The notes under the pieces are model-generated. The model saw only the letters and a program-made list of their open reading frames with translations, was not told where the DNA came from and searched no databases. The position numbers were made by a program, and so were the translations under genes. A stretch of DNA of 64,000 bases from contig NZ_LMOO01000007.1 in the NCBI RefSeq assembly GCF_001424195.1, forward strand, positions 1 to 64,000, read 5' to 3'. Shown piece after piece: positions 34,637 to 42,874 of the stretch. How positions within the stretch are numbered: the stretch's first letter is position 1; every line of letters begins with the position of its first letter. The DNA comes from Cellulomonas sp. Leaf334. GTDB taxonomy: Bacteria; Actinomycetota; Actinomycetes; Actinomycetales; Cellulomonadaceae.

Positions 34637-35197
34637 TCAGCTCGCCGATCGGCGCCACCGGTAGCTGCCACGACGGCGCCGGCGGACCGGCTCCGGGGCC
34701 GGTGGCGGCTCGGCTGCTCGACGCCGGGCGTGCCACTCGCGCACCTCGCCCTCGACGTCCCGCAGCGGTGTGACCACCGGCGGCCCGCCCAGGAGCTGCC
34801 GGCGGGCGGACACGATCCGCGCGTTGAACTCCTCGACCGCGGCCTGCACGTCGTCCTGCGTGTGCAGCGCGTCCAGCCGCTCCGCCAGGACGGCGTCGTC
34901 CTTGCGCAGCTGGATCGCCTCGGGCAGGACCCCCGAGATCTGCTCCCGCTCGATGAGCGCCTTGAGCCACCAGTCCGGGTCGTGCCGCGTGATACCGGGG
35001 ATCGGCTTGCCCGCCAGAGGCAGGTCGTCGAACTCGCCGCGGGCGATCGCCTGGTCGATCACGACGTCGACCCACTGGTGCCGGTTCTCCATCCGGCCAC
35101 GCGGCATCGCGGCCGGCTCGTTCTCGGCGTGCTCACCCGCTGAGTCGCGCTCCACGCGGTACCGGGCCGCGTCGCGCACCGGGTCGTGCTCGGGCAT
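34637..35197 (-). CDS. DUF1992 (DnaJC28-like) protein
   Basis: A 186-residue protein with the DUF1992 domain in the middle: WVDVVIDQAIARGEFDDLPLAGKPIP, then HDPDWWLKALIERE and LRKDDAVLAERLDAL. No J domain is present. A basic C-terminus (RRRRRGSYRWRR) may bind nucleic acid or membrane. ATG at 35197 has a strong GGAGGT ribosome site. Stop lies 4 bp from the convergent small membrane protein. Confidence 0.85.
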   Translation of the reverse strand: MPEHDPVRDAARYRVERDSAGEHAENEPAAMPRGRMENRHQWVDVVIDQAIARGEFDDLPLAGKPIPGITRHDPDWWLKALIEREQISGVLPEAIQLRKDDAVLAERLDALHTQDDVQAAVEEFNARIVSARRQLLGGPPVVTPLRDVEGEVREWHARRRAAEPPPAPEPVRRRRRGSYRWRRSAS

Positions 35198-35251
35198 CGT
35201 CGTCACCTCCGGGGCTCTCGCCACCAAACTACGACGACGGCTCGGCCCACG

Positions 35252-36550
35252 TCAGCGTGGCAGCCGCAGCTCGGCCCGCAGGCCTCCGAGGTCCGCGGTC
35301 CCGAGCACGACGTCGCCGCCCTGCTCGCGGGCGATCTCGCGGGCGATCGCGAGGCCCAGCCCGCTCCCACCCTCGTCCCGCTGACGTGCCTCGTCGAGCC
35401 GCACGAACCGCTCGAACACCCGGTCTCGGTCCGCCGGGTCGAGACCGGCCCCGTCGTCGTCGACCCGCACCGACCCGTCGCCGACGGTGACCGCGACCCG
35501 GGAGCCCGCGTGCCGGACGGCGTTGTCGACGAGGTTGCGCAGCACCCGGCCGACCGCGGCCGCGTCCCCGGTGGCCCGCCCGGAGCCGGTGACGGTCACG
35601 GGCTCCGTCGGCCGCACCACGTCACGCGCGACCGCCCCGAGGTCGAGCTCCTCGTGCGCCATCGGCGTCGACCCCACCCGCGCGAGCAGCAGCAGGTCGT
35701 CCACGAGCGCCTGCATCCGCAGCACCTCGCCCTCGAGCTCCGCCGCGAGCTCGTCCGTGCGGTAGGACTGCGGGTGCGCCCGCGCGACCTCGACGCTGGT
35801 CCGCAGCGCGGCGAGCGGGGAACGCAGCTCGTGGGCGGCGTCGGCGACGAACGCGCGCTGCCGTGCGGCACCGGCCTCCAGCCGGTCGAGCATCGAGTTC
35901 AGCGTGCGCGCCAGAGCACCGAGCTCGTCCTCACGCGCCGGCACCGGCAACGACCCCGGACCGCCCGACGACGCGACGAGCGCCGCACCCCGACGCAGCT
36001 CCTCGACGGGTCGCAGCGCCCGACCGAGGATCAGCCAGACGCCGAGCCCCAGCGCGACCGTGAGCAGCGGCACGACGACCGCGAGCGCGACCCGGAGCGC
36101 GTCGAGCACTCCCTGCACCTCGGTCAGCGGCACGGTCGCGACGACCGTCGCCGGCACGCCCTGGAACGTGGTGCTCTGCACGGCGACGCGGGCGGTGTCG
36201 TCGTACGCACTGCGGTCCGTCGTCGAGACGCCGCTCAAAGCAGCCAGCACGTCCTGCGGCAGCACCGGCAGCGTCCTGCTCGCGTTCGGGGAGGTGGCGA
36301 GCACGGCACCGTCGCCGTCGATGAGCTGCACGATCTCCCCGGGTTCGGCGACCGGCAGCGTCTCGGGCAGACGGTCGTCGGACGCCAGCGCGGACACCGT
36401 CGCGGCACGGTCGCGGACCACCTGGTCGAGGGCGTCGATGCGGGTGCTGCGCAGGACGGTGGTCAGCGCGATCGCGCCGACGACGAGCGCGACGCACAGC
36501 GCACCCGACGCCAGCAGCGAGAGACGCAGTCGCAGCGACATGCCGCTCAT
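35252..36550 (-). CDS. OmpR-type sensor histidine kinase
   Basis: A 432-residue membrane sensor. Transmembrane helices at about 12-34 and 165-185 enclose an extracytoplasmic domain of about 130 residues; a HAMP region follows (LGRALRPVEELRRGAALV). The phospho-acceptor His is in VADAAHELRSPLAALR, with N box LRNLVDNAVRHA, G1 VDDDGAGLD and G2 GGSGLGLAI. The ATG at 36550 starts 2 nt after the response regulator stop; another ATG is three codons in. Works with the upstream regulator. Confidence 0.93.
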   Translation of the reverse strand: MSGMSLRLRLSLLASGALCVALVVGAIALTTVLRSTRIDALDQVVRDRAATVSALASDDRLPETLPVAEPGEIVQLIDGDGAVLATSPNASRTLPVLPQDVLAALSGVSTTDRSAYDDTARVAVQSTTFQGVPATVVATVPLTEVQGVLDALRVALAVVVPLLTVALGLGVWLILGRALRPVEELRRGAALVASSGGPGSLPVPAREDELGALARTLNSMLDRLEAGAARQRAFVADAAHELRSPLAALRTSVEVARAHPQSYRTDELAAELEGEVLRMQALVDDLLLLARVGSTPMAHEELDLGAVARDVVRPTEPVTVTGSGRATGDAAAVGRVLRNLVDNAVRHAGSRVAVTVGDGSVRVDDDGAGLDPADRDRVFERFVRLDEARQRDEGGSGLGLAIAREIAREQGGDVVLGTADLGGLRAELRLPR

Positions 36551-36552
36551 GG

Positions 36553-37206
36553 CTAGCTCGCCACGCGGTACCCGGCGCCGCGGACGGTCTCGACGGACTC
36601 CCGGCCGAGCTTGCGACGCAGGTAGCCGACGTACACCTCGACCACGTTGACGTCCTCGCCGGTGCCGTCCCAGACGTGGTCGCGCAGCTCGACCTTGCCG
36701 ACGACACGGTCGGCGTGGTGCATCAGGTACTCGAGCAGGGCGAGCTCGCGGGTGGTCAGCGCGATGGTCTCGCCGGACCGGGTCACGCGTCGGGTCGCGG
36801 GGTCGAGGACGAGGTCCCCCGCGGTCAGCACCGGAGGCCGCACCTGGCCCTGCCGGCGCAGGAGGGCGCGCAACCGGGAGACCAGCACGACGAACGCGAA
36901 CGGCTTGGTCAGGTAGTCGTCCGCCCCGACGTCGAGCCCGTCGGCGACGTCGTACTCGCCGTCCTTGGCGCTGAGCATGAGGACCGGTGTCCACACGTCC
37001 TGGGCGCGCAGCTCGGTGACCACGTCGTACCCGTTGCGGCGCGGCAGCATGACGTCGAGCACGATGACGTCGTAGGTGCCCTGCGCGGCGAGCTCGAGCC
37101 CACGCACGCCGTCGAACGCGACGTCGACCGCGAAGCCCTCGGCGGTCAGCCCGCGGTGCAGGGCGCGCACGAGCCCGCGCTCGTCGTCGACCACCAGGAC
37201 CCGCAT
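36553..37206 (-). CDS. OmpR-family response regulator
   Basis: A 217-residue regulator. Receiver: VVDDER, phospho-acceptor Asp51 in VLDVMLPRRNGYD, Lys in YLTKPFAF. Winged helix C-terminal: LTTRELALLEYLM...VEVYVGYLRRKLG and RGAGYRV. ATG at 37206. It is divergent from the exported LolA-like gene, whose promoter carries CTCAG repeats of OmpR-type spacing. Confidence 0.94.
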   Translation of the reverse strand: MRVLVVDDERGLVRALHRGLTAEGFAVDVAFDGVRGLELAAQGTYDVIVLDVMLPRRNGYDVVTELRAQDVWTPVLMLSAKDGEYDVADGLDVGADDYLTKPFAFVVLVSRLRALLRRQGQVRPPVLTAGDLVLDPATRRVTRSGETIALTTRELALLEYLMHHADRVVGKVELRDHVWDGTGEDVNVVEVYVGYLRRKLGRESVETVRGAGYRVAS

Positions 37207-37250
37207 GTCCTGAGCATCCCATCCGGTGCCCGCGCCGACGTCCCGATGCT

Positions 37251-37266
37251 CTCAGGATGCCCTCAG
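37251..37266 (+). promoter_or_regulatory. CTCAG direct repeats, probable response regulator site
   Basis: CTCAG at 37251-37255 and again at 37262-37266, 11 bp apart, in the divergent intergenic region. One-turn-spaced direct repeats are the normal binding geometry of OmpR-type dimers. Confidence 0.5.
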
Positions 37267-37289
37267 CAGGCATGACGCACAGTGGAGCC

Positions 37290-38567
37290 ATGACCGAGTC
37301 CCGTCGCCCTGCCGCTTCTCCCACCCGCCGCGCCCTGTCATCCCCCCGCACCCGCTGGGCCGTCCCCGTCGTCGCCGCCGTGGCCGTGGGTCTGGCATTC
37401 GCCGCTCCCCCGCTGTTCGCGTCGGCCGACGACGCCGGCCTGCCGACCATCAGCCCCGAGGAGCTCGCCGCGCAGGTGGCGAGCGCCGAACCGTCGCCGC
37501 TGTCCGGCACGGTCGTCTACACCGCGCGCCTCGGGCTGCCGGAGCTCCCCTTCGGTGACGTCGGGGGCGCCAACCCGGTCGCCCTCCTCGGTGGGTCGTC
37601 GACGATGCGGGTCTGGTCCGACGGTGGCGACCGGTCCCGCGTCGCCCTCCTGGGTGCCACGTCGGAGTTCTCCGTCGTGCAGGACGGTCCGGAGGCGTGG
37701 ACGTACTCGAGCACCGACGACGCGGTCGTGCACTACAGCCTGGACGCGGCCGACGCCGCCCGGTACGACGAGCTGACCGCGCAGGCGGAGGCGGGCGACC
37801 TGCCCGTGCAGGGTGACCTGCCGACGCCGGAGGAGGCCGGTCGCCAGGCGGTCGGGATGGCTCGGCTCTCCTCGACGGTGACCCTCGACGCGCAGACGGA
37901 GGTCGCCGGCCGGCCCGCCTACCAGCTGGTGGTCACGCCGACGAGCGACACGACCCTTGTCGGGAGGATCGTGGTCGCCGTGGACGCCGAGACCTCGACC
38001 CCGCTGCGCGTGCAGGTCTGGGCCGCGTCGGACACGAAGACGCCCGCCCTGGAGATCGGCTTCACCGACGTGTCGTTCGCGACGCCGGCCGACTCGGTCC
38101 TCGCGTTCTCGGCACCCGCCGGGGCGTCGACCCGCGAGGTCGTCGTGCCGTTGCCGGACGTTCCGGAGGATGCTGCGGCGACAGCCTCGGACGGCTCCGC
38201 CAAGGATCTGCCGGAGGGCGTCACCGTCACCGGGACCGGCTGGGACGCCGTCGTGGAGGCCTCGGGGCTCGACGTGGCGGCCCTGGTCGCCGGTGACCCG
38301 TCGGCCGCGGCGAGCCTGCCCGGTGTCGACAAGACGTTCGGCTCGCAGGGTGCTGCGGACCTCTACTCGGAGTTCGTCCCGGAGGAGGGCTCGGGCTCAC
38401 CGATGGGTGACCTCGACACCACCGCGCTCTACGACACGCTGACCACCGAGGTCCCCGAGGGACGGTTGCTGTCCTCCGCGCTGCTCTCGGTGCTGGTCAC
38501 CGACGACGGCCGCGTGCTGGTCGGCGCGGTGCCGGGTGCCACGCTCCAGGCCCTGGCGGCCCGGTGA
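37290..38567 (+). CDS. Exported LolA-like / outer-membrane carrier fold protein
   Basis: A 425-residue protein with an N-terminal signal or anchor (basic TRRALSSPRTRW, hydrophobic WAVPVVAAVAVGLAF, ASA). The body resembles the LolA/LppX-like half-barrel seen in actinobacterial exported proteins: MRVWSDGGDRSRVALLG, YSLDAADAARY, GRPAYQLVVTPTSDTT, ETSTPLRVQVW. The C-terminal 130 residues are less familiar. It precedes an ABC-2 exporter with GTGA overlap and faces an OmpR system, so it may be the lipid- or envelope-stress effector of that regulon. ATG at 37290. Confidence 0.72.
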   Translation: MTESRRPAASPTRRALSSPRTRWAVPVVAAVAVGLAFAAPPLFASADDAGLPTISPEELAAQVASAEPSPLSGTVVYTARLGLPELPFGDVGGANPVALLGGSSTMRVWSDGGDRSRVALLGATSEFSVVQDGPEAWTYSSTDDAVVHYSLDAADAARYDELTAQAEAGDLPVQGDLPTPEEAGRQAVGMARLSSTVTLDAQTEVAGRPAYQLVVTPTSDTTLVGRIVVAVDAETSTPLRVQVWAASDTKTPALEIGFTDVSFATPADSVLAFSAPAGASTREVVVPLPDVPEDAAATASDGSAKDLPEGVTVTGTGWDAVVEASGLDVAALVAGDPSAAASLPGVDKTFGSQGAADLYSEFVPEEGSGSPMGDLDTTALYDTLTTEVPEGRLLSSALLSVLVTDDGRVLVGAVPGATLQALAAR

Positions 38568-39550
38568 CGGATCCGACGACGGGAGCCGCACCCTCGGGTG
38601 CGGCTCCGGTCGCGTCCCTCGCCATCGCGACCGACGGCCTCACCAAGCGGTTCCGCTCGGGGCAGGTCGCGGTCGCCGGCATCGACCTGCACGTCCCGCG
38701 CGGAGCCGTGTACGGGTTCATCGGGCCCAACGGCTCGGGCAAGACGACGACCATCCGCATGCTGCTCGGTCTGGTGCGGCCGACGAGCGGGCGCGCGTTC
38801 CTGCTCGGCGGGGAGATGCCGGGTGCGGGCGCGGACGTGCTGCCGCGCGTCGGCGCGCTCGTCGAGGGTCCGGCCTTCCACCCGTACCTGACGGGCTCGG
38901 CCAACCTCGCGCGGCTCGACGCCAGCGACGCGACGGCCGACCCGCGCACCGCCCGGCGGCGCGCCGACGAGGCGCTCGACCGCGTCGGGCTGGGCGCCGC
39001 GGCCGGCAAGCCGTACCGGCAGTACTCGCTCGGCATGAAGCAGCGGCTCGGGCTGGCCGCGGCGCTGCTGCGGCCACGCGAGCTGCTGGTGCTCGACGAG
39101 CCGACCAACGGCCTCGACCCGCAGGGCACCCGGGAGGTCCGCAACCTGGTCCGGGAGCTCGCCGAGAACGGCACCACGGTGCTCGTCTCGTCGCACCTGC
39201 TGGCCGAGATCGAGCAGGTGTGCAGCCACGTCGGGATCATGAGCGGCGGCCACCTGCTGCTCCAGGGCGACCGCGCCGAGCTCGTCGCCCGCGGCCTGCC
39301 CCGGCTGTCCGTGCAGACGTCCCCCGAGCACGTCGGCGCCGCGGCGGAGGTGCTCACCGGTCTGGGTCTCACCGACCTCCAGACCACCGGAGCAGGCGTG
39401 TCCGCGCTCCTCGGCGCCGTGCCGCCCGAGAAGGTGTCGGCAGCGCTCGTGCACGCGGGCGTCGACCTGCTGGGGCTCGAGGTGCGGCGGCCCAACCTGG
39501 AGCAGATCTTCGTCGAGCTGACCGGGGAGGGCTTCGATGTCGCTCGTTGA
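38564..39550 (+). CDS. ABC-2 exporter ATP-binding protein
   Basis: A 328-residue ATPase subunit. Walker A GPNGSGKTTT near residue 55, signature YSLGMKQRLGLA, Walker B LLVLDEPTNGLDP, switch His in VSSHLLAE. The C-terminal 80 residues match the DrrA-type regulatory extension. GTG start overlaps the preceding stop by 4 nt; the stop lies 14 bp inside the permease gene. Confidence 0.93.
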   Translation: MTDPTTGAAPSGAAPVASLAIATDGLTKRFRSGQVAVAGIDLHVPRGAVYGFIGPNGSGKTTTIRMLLGLVRPTSGRAFLLGGEMPGAGADVLPRVGALVEGPAFHPYLTGSANLARLDASDATADPRTARRRADEALDRVGLGAAAGKPYRQYSLGMKQRLGLAAALLRPRELLVLDEPTNGLDPQGTREVRNLVRELAENGTTVLVSSHLLAEIEQVCSHVGIMSGGHLLLQGDRAELVARGLPRLSVQTSPEHVGAAAEVLTGLGLTDLQTTGAGVSALLGAVPPEKVSAALVHAGVDLLGLEVRRPNLEQIFVELTGEGFDVAR

Positions 39551-40400
39551 GACCGCGACGCCGGTGGCCAGGCCGCTGCGAGGGTCCCTGCTCCGTCTCG
39601 TCCGCTCCGAGCTGCGCCTCGTCCTCGGTCGGCGCCGCAACCTCGTCCTCCTGCTCGGGCTCGCACTGGTCCCCCTGCTGCTGGGGACCGTGCTGTTCCT
39701 CTCCCAGGACACCGCGCTCGACGGCCAGGGACCGGGGTTCGTCGGGCGGGTCACCGGCAACGGGCTGTTCCTCGTCGTCGCGTCCCTGTTCCTGTGCCTG
39801 CCGTTCCTGCTGCCGCTGACCATCGGCATCGCATCCGGTGACGCCATCGCCGGCGAGGCATCCGCCGGGACCCTGCGGTACCTGCTGACCGTGCCCGTCG
39901 CGCGGGGTCGGCTGCTCGCGGTCAAGGCCGTCGGCGCCCTGACGTTCGCGGCCGCGGCCGTGGCGGCGATCGCGATCGTGGGGATCGTGGCCGGGGCGGC
40001 GTTCTTCGGCCTGCGCGGCATCACGCTGCTGTCGGGGACCACCGTGCCTCTCGGCGACGGCATCCTGCGCATCGCCGCGGTCGTCGTCTACGTCGGGCTG
40101 TCCATGACCGGGCTCGTCGCGGTCGGGCTGTTCTTCTCGACGCTCACCGAGGTGCCCGTCGGCGCGATGGCCGCCACCGTCGTCACCGCGATCGTCTGCG
40201 GCGTCCTCGACCAGCTCCCGCAGCTGGCCACGATCGCGCCCGCCCTGCTGACCCACCACTGGCTCGACTTCGCGGAGTTCCTCCGCCTCGAACCCGACTG
40301 GGGCGTGCTCGGACAGGGACTCGCACTGCAGGCGGCATGGGTGGCGATCTTCGGCGCCCTGGCGTGGAGCCGCTTCACGACGGCCGACGTGTCGAGCTGA
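39537..40400 (+). CDS. ABC-2 exporter permease
   Basis: A 287-residue membrane protein with six hydrophobic helices; the segment SGDAIAGEASAGTLRYLLTVPVAR is the hallmark coupling region of ABC-2 permeases. Forms an exporter with the ATPase encoded just upstream. Substrate unknown; NatB, bacitracin or lantibiotic-type exporters share this form. Confidence 0.9.
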   Translation: MSLVETATPVARPLRGSLLRLVRSELRLVLGRRRNLVLLLGLALVPLLLGTVLFLSQDTALDGQGPGFVGRVTGNGLFLVVASLFLCLPFLLPLTIGIASGDAIAGEASAGTLRYLLTVPVARGRLLAVKAVGALTFAAAAVAAIAIVGIVAGAAFFGLRGITLLSGTTVPLGDGILRIAAVVVYVGLSMTGLVAVGLFFSTLTEVPVGAMAATVVTAIVCGVLDQLPQLATIAPALLTHHWLDFAEFLRLEPDWGVLGQGLALQAAWVAIFGALAWSRFTTADVSS

Positions 40401-40438
40401 CCTCCACCTGTCCGCGGCACCGCCCCTGACCCGACCGG

Positions 40439-40494
40439 CGAACGAGCCCTGAGTGCTGTCACGACGCCTCGACACGTCACTCAGGGCTGGTTCG
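40439..40494. terminator. Large inverted repeat downstream of the ABC exporter
   Basis: 17-bp arms with one mismatch (40439-40455, CGAACGAGCCCTGAGTG; 40478-40494) and an inner TGTC/GACA pairing, loop 22 nt. Probably the exporter-operon terminator. The near-palindromic GCCCTGAGTG/CACTCAGGGC could also be a dispersed repeat. Confidence 0.55.
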
Positions 40495-40598
40495 TCGGCG
40501 ACGTCGTGCGTCCGCTCAGGGCAGAAGGGTCGCGGCCTCGTGGAGCGGGCATCGCGGGCTAGCGTGGCGAGGAGCACCACAGGACCCCGGAGGACGCG

Positions 40599-40976
40599 AT
40601 GACGCCGCACCTGACGCACCTCGAGCACCGCTCCGAGCCCTTGCTGCGGCGGCTCGTCGGCTCGATCCTGCGCGAGCAGCGCGAGCGCCAGCGGCGGACC
40701 CTGCGTGACGTCGCCGAGGACGCTCGGGTGTCCGTCGCGTACCTGTCCGAGGTCGAGCGGGGCCGCAAGGAGGCGTCGTCGGAGGTGCTCGCCGCGGTCT
40801 GCCGGGCGCTCGGGCTGCGGCTCGTCGACCTCGTCGGCACCGCGCACGCGCAGCTCGCGCTCGCCGAGGGCCGCGTCGTGGTGGACCTGACGGCGCCGGC
40901 TGCGGGTCCCGAGCTCGCGACCGTCACGACGCTCACCCCCCGCGACACCGGCGCCGCCGTCCTGCTCGCCGCCTGA
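40599..40976 (+). CDS. PopR/ClgR-type transcriptional activator of clpP
   Basis: A 125-residue XRE-family regulator. The helix-turn-helix spans about residues 17-72: LVGSILREQRERQRRTLRDVAEDARVSVAYLSEVERGRKEASSEVLAAVCRALG (shown in parts; key segments RTLRDVAEDA, VAYLSEVERGRKE and EVLAAVCRALG). The RGRKEASSE segment is typical of the ClgR/PopR subgroup that controls clp genes in actinobacteria. The protein ends in VLLAA, a C-terminal Ala-Ala degron like that reported to target PopR and ClgR for ClpP-dependent destruction. GGAGGA precedes the ATG. It converges on a clpP pair whose promoter carries PopR-like boxes. Confidence 0.85.
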   Translation: MTPHLTHLEHRSEPLLRRLVGSILREQRERQRRTLRDVAEDARVSVAYLSEVERGRKEASSEVLAAVCRALGLRLVDLVGTAHAQLALAEGRVVVDLTAPAAGPELATVTTLTPRDTGAAVLLAA

Positions 40977-40980
40977 CCTC

Positions 40981-41583
40981 CTACTCGATGGCTTTGAGGG
41001 TGGTCACCACCCGGTCGGCGAGCCCGTAGTCGACCGCCTGCTGCGCGGTGAGGATGAGGTCGCGCTCGGTGTCGGTGCGCAGCTTGGCCAGCGGCTGGCC
41101 GGTGTGACGGTGCAGGATCTCGTCGACCTGCTCGCGCAGCCGGGCGATCTCGCGCGCCTGGATCTCCAGGTCGGCCGCGGTGCCCTCTCCCCCGCCCGAC
41201 GGCTGGTGCAGCAGCACGCGCGCGTGCTCCAGGACGTGCCGGTTGCCGGGCGCGCCGGCGGCCAGGAGCACCGCGGCTGCGGACGCGGCCTGCCCGAGGC
41301 AGAACGTCGCCACCGTCGGCTTGATGTACTGGATGGTGTCGTACACGGCCAGGAGCGCGGTGATCGAGCCTCCCGGCGAGTTGATGTACAGGTGGATCGG
41401 CGAGTCCTGGCTCTCCGACTGCAGGTGCAGCAGCTGTGCGATGACGACGTTGGCGACGCCGTCGTCGATCTCGGTGCCCAGGAAGATGATCCGGTCGGTG
41501 AGCAGGCGCGAGTAGACGTCGGACGCGCGCTCGCCCGTCGGGCGCTGCTCGATGACCACCGGGATCGTGTACTGGCCGGCCAT
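40981..41583 (-). CDS. clpP: ATP-dependent Clp protease proteolytic subunit (second of pair)
   Basis: A 200-residue serine protease subunit of the tetradecameric ClpP barrel. Catalytic Ser101 is in LGQAASAAA, His126 in LLHQPSGG, and the Asp in [15 protein letters not shown] is the oxyanion loop, so it is active. The ATG at 41583 gives a TGATG overlap with the first clpP; a GTG one codon upstream is possible. Its partner and the adjacent PopR-type gene suggest the conditionally expressed clpP3-clpP4 kind of pair. Confidence 0.93.
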   Translation of the reverse strand: MAGQYTIPVVIEQRPTGERASDVYSRLLTDRIIFLGTEIDDGVANVVIAQLLHLQSESQDSPIHLYINSPGGSITALLAVYDTIQYIKPTVATFCLGQAASAAAVLLAAGAPGNRHVLEHARVLLHQPSGGGEGTAADLEIQAREIARLREQVDEILHRHTGQPLAKLRTDTERDLILTAQQAVDYGLADRVVTTLKAIE

Positions 41584-42191
41584 CACAGACCCGCCCGTCG
41601 CAGCGACGCGTCCGGCCGCACGTCGTCAAGGTGCTCGACGACCCGGTCGATGAACCCGTACGCGAGCGCCTCCTCGGCGGTGAACCAGGCGTCCCGGTCG
41701 GCGTCCCGCTCGATGGTCTCGACCGACTGACCCGTGTGCTCCGCCGTGAGCGACTGCATGGTCCGCTTCACGTGCGCCATGTTCTGGGCCTGGATCGCGA
41801 TGTCGATCGCGGTCCCCCCGATCCCTCCGGACGGCTGGTGCATGAGCACGCGCGAGTGCCGCAGGGCGAACCGCTTGCCGGGGGTGCCGGCGCTGAGCAG
41901 GAACTGGGCGGCGCTCGCGGCCAGTCCCATCGCGAGGGTCGCGACGTCGTTCGGGATGAGCCGCATCGTGTCGTACATCGCGAGCGCCGCACTCACGGAG
42001 CCTCCTGGGGAGTTGATGTAGAGCGCGATGTCCCGCCGGGGGTCCTCCGCGGAGAGCAGCAGCAGCTGTGCGCAGACACGGTTGGCGATGGTGTCGTCGA
42101 CCTCCTGGCCGAGCACCACGATGCGCTGGTGCAGGAGGCGGGTGGACAGGTCGTCGTCGAAGGGTCGGACTGCGGGTGGTGCGGTGCTCAT
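41583..42191 (-). CDS. clpP: ATP-dependent Clp protease proteolytic subunit (first of pair)
   Basis: A 202-residue ClpP subunit. Catalytic Ser93 is in GLAASAAQF, His118 in LMHQPSGG and Asp in [19 protein letters not shown] is intact. It differs clearly from the second subunit, which fits a mixed-ring protease as in other actinobacteria. ATG at 42191 with GGAGG upstream. Two dyads matching the known PopR operator lie 65-95 bp before the start. No clpX or clpC gene is nearby. Confidence 0.94.
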   Translation of the reverse strand: MSTAPPAVRPFDDDLSTRLLHQRIVVLGQEVDDTIANRVCAQLLLLSAEDPRRDIALYINSPGGSVSAALAMYDTMRLIPNDVATLAMGLAASAAQFLLSAGTPGKRFALRHSRVLMHQPSGGIGGTAIDIAIQAQNMAHVKRTMQSLTAEHTGQSVETIERDADRDAWFTAEEALAYGFIDRVVEHLDDVRPDASLRRAGL

Positions 42192-42255
42192 GGGGGCCTC
42201 CGTGGGTCGCTGGTCCCTCGACCGTCACACGCGCCGACCGTGCGCGACCCCCGGG

Positions 42256-42285
42256 TCTGCCGTCGGCGGATCTGCCGACGGCAGA
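42256..42285 (-). promoter_or_regulatory. Tandem PopR-like operators before the clpP pair
   Basis: Box 2 is a perfect dyad TCTGCC-GAC-GGCAGA (42271-42285). Box 1 is TCTGCC-GTC-GGCGGA (42256-42270), one mismatch. They abut head to tail (15-bp period). As I recall, the Streptomyces PopR operator is TGTCTGCC-N3-GGCAGACA; the flanks here (GGTCTGCC at left, GGCAGACG at right) extend the match to 7 of 8 on each outer arm. Confidence 0.72.
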
Positions 42286-42291
42286 CGCATA

Positions 42292-42336
42292 CTTGCCAGA
42301 CTGGAAAGTTCGACCTATGCTTTCCACTATGGAAAG
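42292..42336 (+). promoter_or_regulatory. Promoter with two CTTnCCA-N3-TGGAAAG operators
   Basis: A -35 TTGCCA (42293-42298) and -10 TATGCT (42316-42321), spaced 17 bp, lie 7 nt before the ATG at 42329. Operator A CTTGCCA-GAC-TGGAAAG (42292-42308) covers the -35; operator B CTTTCCA-CTA-TGGAAAG (42320-42336, perfect dyad) covers the start codon. Centres are 28 bp apart. Confidence 0.7.
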
Positions 42337-42874
42337 TAACGATCCACGCGCAGAGCTGGACATGGCCGACGAGGCACGCCGACGACTGGCGTCCGGGCTA
42401 CGACTGCCCGTCGGCTTCTACCCGGCGCTCGCCACGGGGATCGCGGTCCAGGTCGGCGCCGCCGCCTACGGGATCGCCGCGCAGGCGACCACGGGCGTCG
42501 CCGTCGCGCTGGCCGGTGTCGCGGTCTTCCTGGGCGTCGCGGCGCTCCTCCTGCACCGGTTCAGCCGGGTCAACGGCGTCCGGGTCGACGGTCTGGCCAG
42601 CCAGGTCGTCCTCGCGGCCGGCGCACGCGCCTCGGTCGTCTACCTCGGTGCGCTCGCCGTGGCGATCGTCGCCGCGTTCGGCTCCCGGTGGTGGCTGGTC
42701 GCGGTGGCGGCGGTGGCGGCAGGAGTCGGCTGCGCACTCGGCGCCCGCCACTGGTGGCACGCCTACCGGCACGACCCCGCCGCCCACGCGCGCGGCACCT
42801 CCCCCCGGATGCTCGGGCTGCTCGCCGTGGTCGCGTGCCTGGGGTGCGCGGCGCTGCTGGTCGTCGGCCGATGA
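42329..42874 (+). CDS. Four-helix membrane protein coupled to a winged-helix regulator
   Basis: A 181-residue protein: a soluble head of about 25 residues (ADEARRRLASGL) then four hydrophobic helices ending at a short C-terminus. The WW..AYRHDP segment before helix 4 is notable. No known catalytic motif. Stop overlaps the regulator start (ATGA). Its promoter is bracketed by two operators, so the pair is probably autorepressed. The ligand or output is unknown. Confidence 0.75.
   Translation: MESNDPRAELDMADEARRRLASGLRLPVGFYPALATGIAVQVGAAAYGIAAQATTGVAVALAGVAVFLGVAALLLHRFSRVNGVRVDGLASQVVLAAGARASVVYLGALAVAIVAAFGSRWWLVAVAAVAAGVGCALGARHWWHAYRHDPAAHARGTSPRMLGLLAVVACLGCAALLVVGR

Noticed and set aside
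40981-42191. Housekeeping clpP1-clpP2 assignment
   Set aside because: No tig or clpX neighbour, and a PopR-type gene and boxes adjoin; assigned to the alternative pair, with moderate certainty only.
42255-42286. 13-bp perfect inverted repeat read as a terminator
   Set aside because: It lies between divergent genes, where no terminator is needed, and resolves into two TCTGCC-N3-GGC(A/G)GA boxes, which explains it better.
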